Source of the DNA: Alphaproteobacteria bacterium | Lineage (GTDB): Bacteria; Pseudomonadota; Alphaproteobacteria; RF32; CAG-239 | NCBI GenBank assembly: GCA_017480745.1 | Contig: JAFUSA010000024.1 | Location: 1 to 54,987, forward strand | Length of the DNA stretch: 54,987 nucleotides | Direction: 5' to 3' | Shown here: positions 51,463 through 54,987 of the stretch, piece by piece | How the letters are laid out: every line of letters starts with the position of its first letter | How positions within the stretch are numbered: the stretch's first letter is position 1 | The notes under the pieces: generated by a model | The model's database searches: none | Seen by the model: the letters and a program-made list of their open reading frames with translations, nothing else | What the model was told of the DNA's origin: nothing | Position numbers and translations under genes: made by a program

Positions 51463-52338
51463 TTAATTTGCCCAAGTATTGTTTTTCCAATATTCGCTAT
51501 TGACATCAACATCGAAGTAGAAAGTCAGATTAATGTTATCGCTGTCATAAAGAGCTGAATCCTCTTCTATGGCTTTTGAACATACTTCAACTGCCTTATC
51601 AACGCTTACCGGAGTTTTTAGATATGCATCGTAATCTCCAGAATCTCCCATAACATATATTACTTTAACATTAGCATTGCTCCAATCTTGAGATAATAAT
51701 TCAATACATGCTTCTTCATTATGTATGTAGTAATGGATATAAAATGCCTGATTATCTCCAGACTTGGATTTTTCATAACTATCTAAACTAACCCTACCAC
51801 CGAAAGGATTGGTAATAGACGTAATCTTACCATCAGTTACGGTAATCATTTCATCAGGGAATATTTTGGCTTTTTTAACTATCGGACAGCCATTGGCAGC
51901 AGTGGTAGGAACTCCTTGTGCATCAACGCCGGAATGCCCATAGCAACCGGAGGCTCTGCAAGTGCCATCATTATTACTACTAAAACAATGCACCCCGATA
52001 TAATTCTTCTGTGGTCCCCAAAATGTGCGCACATTACCGGCAATGAGTGTTATTTGCTCAATAGTTTTGTTAATACGATACTTCATCATGGCTTTGGAAT
52101 AGCCGGCGATGCCACCAACAGAGAGAACGCCGATTATGGCAAGCACGCCAAGCATCTCTATCATTGAGCGACCGCTTTGTGTGGTAGAGCCACACTTATA
52201 GTCATGCCTCGATTCCGCAGGAATCGTCAAGGCATCTTCCGCTTGATTAAAATTAATTTGAAGATCCCTTGACGCATTCGCCTTTGCAAGGCTCAGCGAG
52301 GGATGACTCTTTATATTTTTTATTTCTAAGTTTATCAT
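51463..52338 (-). CDS. Type IV pilin-like cassette protein (cassette 11)
   Basis: A 291-residue protein, the longest copy. The 56-residue leader (MINLEIKNIK, then the RDLQINFNQAEDALTIPAES element and STTQSG) precedes RSMIEMLGVLAIIGVL. The domain is FWGPQKNYIGV, CRASGCYGHSG, KKAKIFPDEM, ITNPFGGRV, NEEACIELLSQDWS and a tail FYFDVDVNSEYW. It is convergent with lpxK. It shares palindrome and gltD tail with cassette 10, but its leader element with cassette 7. Confidence 0.9.
   Translation of the reverse strand: MINLEIKNIKSHPSLSLAKANASRDLQINFNQAEDALTIPAESRHDYKCGSTTQSGRSMIEMLGVLAIIGVLSVGGIAGYSKAMMKYRINKTIEQITLIAGNVRTFWGPQKNYIGVHCFSSNNDGTCRASGCYGHSGVDAQGVPTTAANGCPIVKKAKIFPDEMITVTDGKITSITNPFGGRVSLDSYEKSKSGDNQAFYIHYYIHNEEACIELLSQDWSNANVKVIYVMGDSGDYDAYLKTPVSVDKAVEVCSKAIEEDSALYDSDNINLTFYFDVDVNSEYWKNNTWAN
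52225..52274 (-). repeat. Palindromic element inserted in the cassette 11 leader
   Basis: CGTCAAGGCATCTTC (52225-52239) pairs with GAAGATCCCTTGACG (52260-52274), with GATTCCGCAGGAATC abutting. Same unit as 27014-27063, similarly placed inside the coding leader. Confidence 0.8.
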
Positions 52339-52375
52339 AGTAAACTTCCTTTCATTTAATTAATTGATATTACAT

Positions 52376-52549
52376 TAAAACAACCGCCAGATATAGGCGG
52401 CCGGAAGCTGAAAACTATCGTAGACCAAATAGTGTCGTGTATTTAATTTAACCTATTCCACGACCTTCCGACCAAAGTCGGAAAAGTTAACGCTCTTTAC
52501 AGCGAGTCTACAAGAGGTTTTCAGACCTCAGACAAGTTACCTTATCTTA
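52376..52549 (-). ncRNA. Type B structured cassette RNA (cassette 11)
   Basis: Minus strand: hairpin AGATAAG-GTAA-CTTGTCT (52530-52547); helices CTGAAAAC/GTTTTCAG and GTAGAC/GTCTAC; hairpin TTCCGAC..GTCGGAA; 3' end CCGCC..TGGCGG then TTGTTTT. Confidence 0.86.
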
Positions 52550-52554
52550 GTTTT

Positions 52555-52582
52555 ACTATACCACAAAAAATTAAAAAGTAAA
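52555..52582 (-). promoter_or_regulatory. Cassette 11 promoter
   Basis: Minus strand TTTACT (52577-52582), 16-nt spacer, TATAGT (52555-52560). The -35 box departs from TTGACT. Confidence 0.7.
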
Positions 52583-52623
52583 GAACTTTTTTATATCCGT
52601 CAAAATAGTTTTAGATATCAAAA

Positions 52624-53193
52624 TTACTTGCCGTTACTGTTAACATATTGATAGTCGGTTCGTTGTATAGATTGCTGCAATTCCATATACTTACCTTCTA
52701 ATTCTCGGCGCACCGTGCGAAGCAAAGAATCGTCTTTTGGTGCTCTGTCAATAGATTGCAACAAGGCATCACCCCCGCGGCTATTTAAAACAGACATCAT
52801 CATTGTGCGTTCGGTGGCATCCAACACCATATACAAGTTGATTACCAAGTTGTTTAAAAACATATTTCCTGCCAAAGGAGGTCGTGAGCCGAATTTATCT
52901 TCCAAAAAAGAGGCAAATTTTTTACGAATGGCTTCTTGTTGGCGCTTTTTGCCCAACTCAATTTCATTATGTTTATGCAACGCTTTATTCCACATTTCGG
53001 CACGGCTATCCACACTCAATCCCAAAGCTTTATACGAACTCATTCTCTGCTCGGGATTTTTACATTCTTCACACTTAAAAGCCAAACCTTTGTTTGTTTG
53101 CAATGTGCGACGAAAAAGCTGACAAAATGTGCCACTTGCCATTAAAAACGGACAATATTCCGGACATTTTTTAAATCTTTCGTCTTCGGACAT
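52624..53193 (-). CDS. Hypothetical protein with cysteine pairs
   Basis: A 189-residue protein. CPEYC near residue 11 and CEECKN near residue 41, plus a Cys between, form a plausible zinc site. The rest is helical (NEIELGKKRQQEAIRKKFASF) and charged. It has no signal or membrane segment. It follows the 53205 gene by 11 nt, so the two are probably one transcript. Family not recognised. Confidence 0.65.
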   Translation of the reverse strand: MSEDERFKKCPEYCPFLMASGTFCQLFRRTLQTNKGLAFKCEECKNPEQRMSSYKALGLSVDSRAEMWNKALHKHNEIELGKKRQQEAIRKKFASFLEDKFGSRPPLAGNMFLNNLVINLYMVLDATERTMMMSVLNSRGGDALLQSIDRAPKDDSLLRTVRRELEGKYMELQQSIQRTDYQYVNSNGK

Positions 53194-53204
53194 TTGTTTT
53201 CCTC

Positions 53205-53777
53205 TTATTTTTGTATGCCTGCTTTTTTCTCAGCCGAAAGTAAATCTGCTTCCAAAGCTTCATAATCCTTCCAGTCAATTTTTTTAAGAATCCCTTCGTA
53301 TTCCATTAAAAAATGCAAAATATAACCGAAAGTTTCATTGGCTTCTTCAATACGTTCCTGCGGATAAAATTCCACAAAATCCTCTCCTGTTTTCTTGTCA
53401 TAAAACGTTATTTTCATACGATAATAAATAGGGCCGATACAGTTACAACCCACAGGTATAATGTCGCAATTTTTGTATTTGTCATAGTGGTTACACAGGT
53501 CTTTAATATTCAGAATATAATATTTGCTACGCAAGTATAAATGAGGATATTTTTCATAAACCGAGCGATACTTCATAAAATTCAAATGCTCATATGGAGG
53601 CAATTCCCACATCATATCTCGCAGAAGAAATGCAAAATCTTTTCCTTCTTTTTCACAAGTTTCCATAGGTTCACCGAAATAATCGCACAAACGCTGGCCA
53701 TCATACTTTGTGTTGTGATAAATGGAGCTCATAATGTATCTTTTGTGCATTTGCAACAAACCTTCTACCGTATTCAT
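53205..53777 (-). CDS. Hypothetical protein
   Basis: A 190-residue protein rich in aromatic residues and Cys/His: QRLCDYFGEPMETC, LCNHYDKYKNCDIIPVGCNC, and an acidic C-terminal part (EGILKKIDWKDYEALEADLL). It looks cytosolic. It is upstream of and close to the cysteine-pair protein. GGAAAAAGG precedes the start on the minus strand. Not recognised. Confidence 0.65.
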   Translation of the reverse strand: MNTVEGLLQMHKRYIMSSIYHNTKYDGQRLCDYFGEPMETCEKEGKDFAFLLRDMMWELPPYEHLNFMKYRSVYEKYPHLYLRSKYYILNIKDLCNHYDKYKNCDIIPVGCNCIGPIYYRMKITFYDKKTGEDFVEFYPQERIEEANETFGYILHFLMEYEGILKKIDWKDYEALEADLLSAEKKAGIQK

Positions 53778-53963
53778 TCCTTTTTCCTCGTTCCCATCAT
53801 ATTAACACTTAACGTTATGTATAACGTGCTAAGGTATATATTGTCAATAAATAATTTGCGCAATATTTAACTTTGTTGTTAGAAAATTTTTGTTCGATTA
53901 TTTTAATCGGAGGAATATTTGCAAACGGAGAATGATATTTTTTGCAGTGAACACAAAAAATAT

Positions 53964-53991
53964 TTGATATTTGAATTTTTTGTGCTATTAT
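53964..53991 (+). promoter_or_regulatory. Cassette 12 promoter
   Basis: TTGATA (53964-53969), 16-nt spacer TTTGAATTTTTTGTGC, TATTAT (53986-53991). Confidence 0.75.
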
Positions 53992-53997
53992 AAAATC

Positions 53998-54195
53998 AGA
54001 ACTTCGGTTCGGAGCCTTAGAAAGCTCATGATGTGTACGGTGCGTTTTGTATCGTGATATATGGTGATATCTCCGACTTGGTTGGGGAGCATTCAATGGG
54101 TGTTCAGGGCGGGAGCCTAAAGATTGAGTGGATCATTTTACATGTCATGATTTTCTAACTCTCCCGACCACCGTTTGGTGGTCAGATTGGTATTA
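53998..54195 (+). ncRNA. Type A structured cassette RNA (cassette 12)
   Basis: Hairpin GAAC-TTCG-GTTC (53999-54010). Helix GGAG..TTAGAAA/TTTTCTAA..CTCC. Variable helix ATGATGTGTA/TACATGTCAT. Hairpin CGGTGCG..TGTATCG with G-U pairs. CTCCGAC..GTTGGGGAG hairpin, stem CATTCAAT/ATTGAGTG, GGGC-ggga-GCCT. The 3' hairpin GACCACC..GGTGGTC (54166-54183) has only a poor T-tract, so termination is doubtful in this copy. Confidence 0.87.
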
Positions 54196-54232
54196 ATAAC
54201 AAATATATTTTTCTCAAGAAGGAGATTTAAAA

Positions 54233-54901
54233 ATGAAAACATATAAAACAGAATCCGGTCGTTCAATGATTGAGATGTTGGGCGTTTTGGCTATTATCGG
54301 CGTTTTATCGGTTGGTGGTATTGCCGGATACTCAAAAGCAATGATGAAGTATCGCACCAATAAAACCATTGAACAGATATCAATGATTGTTACCAATGTG
54401 CGCACTCTGTTCGGCTCTCAAAAGAATTATAAAGCTTTAGGGGCAGAAACAAAGGGTTCTTTAATTGCCAAAGCAAAATTATTTCCGGATGAGTTGCTGA
54501 ATGGCTCCACCGATATAATAGAAAACGGTAATCCGTTTGGTGGCGCTATTGAGTTGGTTGCTGCGGTTCGGGCAGATGATACGGATATCGATGATACAAA
54601 TTGTAAAGGATGCGGGGATGCCAGGGCGTTTGTTGTGGCGTTTACCAACATTCCGGAAGAAGCTTGTATGGATTTAGCAACTCAGGATTGGGGTTCTGCT
54701 TCCGGTTCCGGATTGATAGAAGCAAGGACTGTAAGTGAAGTAGCGGATACAACTTTATCCGGATTCCAAGCACATGTCGGTGATGATTGCGACGAAAACA
54801 AAGACGGAGTTGCCTGCGGCGGTAAAGGGCCTATGTCGGCTTCCAGTGCAGCAGCCGTTTGTGATGGTGACGAAAATGCGTTACTTTTGAAATTTTACTA
54901 A
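54233..54901 (+). CDS. Type IV pilin-like cassette protein (cassette 12)
   Basis: A 222-residue protein with the shortest leader, 9 residues (MKTYKTESG), before RSMIEMLGVLAIIGVL. The helix reads MMKYRTNKTIEQISMIVTNVR, the most divergent. The domain is LFGSQKNYKAL, IAKAKLFPDEL, a GNPFGGAIEL motif, and PEEACMDLATQDWG. Cysteines in CKGCGD, DDCDENKDG and VACGG add several possible disulphides. AGAAGGAGA lies 8 nt upstream of the ATG. Nothing recognisable follows up to the window end. Confidence 0.9.
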   Translation: MKTYKTESGRSMIEMLGVLAIIGVLSVGGIAGYSKAMMKYRTNKTIEQISMIVTNVRTLFGSQKNYKALGAETKGSLIAKAKLFPDELLNGSTDIIENGNPFGGAIELVAAVRADDTDIDDTNCKGCGDARAFVVAFTNIPEEACMDLATQDWGSASGSGLIEARTVSEVADTTLSGFQAHVGDDCDENKDGVACGGKGPMSASSAAAVCDGDENALLLKFY

Positions 54902-54987
54902 TAAGATAAGCGTCGGATAAGGAAACTTATTTTGGCGCAATTCCTTTGCGGTAAAGGCCTTAAATAACTTATTCAAAACTTCTCTAA

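Noticed and set aside
1-54987. Diversity-generating retroelement behind the pilin variation
   Set aside because: There is no reverse transcriptase and no template/variable repeat pair with adenine-specific changes. Variation covers whole domains, not scattered adenine positions.
1-54987. CRISPR array or regularly spaced direct repeats
   Set aside because: The repeated parts are cassette-sized units on both strands several kilobases apart, without short regular spacers.

Overview
The window looks like a chromosomal piece of an AT-rich, anaerobic, probably gut-associated alphaproteobacterium. The evidence is the rpoZ-spoT-acpS block, an ELM1-family protein, SufBCD, a lipid A/Kdo cluster (DUF374 acyltransferase-waaA-lpxK), a large pyruvate:ferredoxin oxidoreductase, and a DnaJ and Lon-like protease of proteobacterial type. 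I saw no rRNA, tRNA, CRISPR array, prophage or recognisable transposase. The taxonomic placement is an inference.

The dominant feature is a dispersed, repeated genetic cassette. Twelve type IV pilin-like genes, one cut by the window start, are scattered singly between unrelated housekeeping genes on both strands. Eleven have a visible upstream region, and each has the same layout: a sigma70-like promoter (TTGACT/TTGACA, usually 16 nt, then TATAGT-like), a 175-205 nt region that folds into a multi-helix RNA, a GC hairpin with a T-tract, a Shine-Dalgarno site, and a pilin gene with a near-invariant prepilin motif (G / RSMIEMLGVLAIIGVL) and a variable C-terminal domain. Several end in a GC-rich palindrome. 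The RNA occurs as two related subtypes. Type A starts with a UUCG-capped hairpin (cassettes 3, 4, 6, 7, 8, 12); type B starts with a GUAA-capped hairpin (cassettes 2, 5, 9, 10, 11). Helices differ in sequence from copy to copy yet stay complementary, which is strong evidence for a conserved structured RNA. I do not recognise it as a known family. No pilus assembly gene, prepilin peptidase, recombinase or reverse transcriptase lies in the window.

Layout: 1-500 tail of cassette 1; 0.5-3.7 kb rpoZ-spoT-acpS; 3.7-4.7 cassette 2; 4.7-7.0 coiled-coil protein, RNase H-like protein, DNA methyltransferase; 7.0-8.2 a palindrome, a trxB-like 3' fragment and cassette 3; 8.2-12.2 TPR protein and Lon-like protease; 12.3-13.3 cassette 4; 13.3-15.7 prolyl aminopeptidase, DUF192 and ELM1-like genes; 15.8-18.2 two small exported proteins, DnaJ-like and DUF1349; 18.2-19.1 cassette 5; 19.1-20.3 rplA and rplK; 20.5-21.2 an interrupted gene; 21.3-22.2 cassette 6; 22.3-26.3 nifJ and a small membrane protein; 26.4-27.4 cassette 7; 27.5-31.0 lemA, DUF2207, rhodanese, rnhB; 31.0-33.1 a cassette-start remnant, an unknown gene and an SNF-family transporter; 33.1-36.9 sufB-(MazG-like)-sufC-sufD; 37.0-37.8 cassette 8; 37.9-42.8 M16 peptidase, elbB, gltX, a membrane protein and an EF-hand protein; 42.8-44.0 cassette 9; 44.1-45.8 metallophosphoesterase and lipoprotein; 45.9-47.0 cassette 10; 47.0-51.3 gltD-like, DUF374, waaA, lpxK; 51.4-52.6 a gltD tail copy and cassette 11; 52.6-53.8 two unknown genes; 53.9-54.9 cassette 12. 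All gene-free stretches over 300 bases (7012-7421, 21219-21630, 27125-27515, 37567-37878, 43707-44071, 45805-46150, 53778-54232) are mainly occupied by cassette promoters and RNAs.

The cassettes insert with a bias: in nine of eleven testable cases the pilin 3' end faces the 3' end of a convergent neighbour. Some palindrome sites carry fragments of other genes' 3' ends. This points to an expanding, possibly mobile, pilin-variant family whose copies remain under purifying selection.
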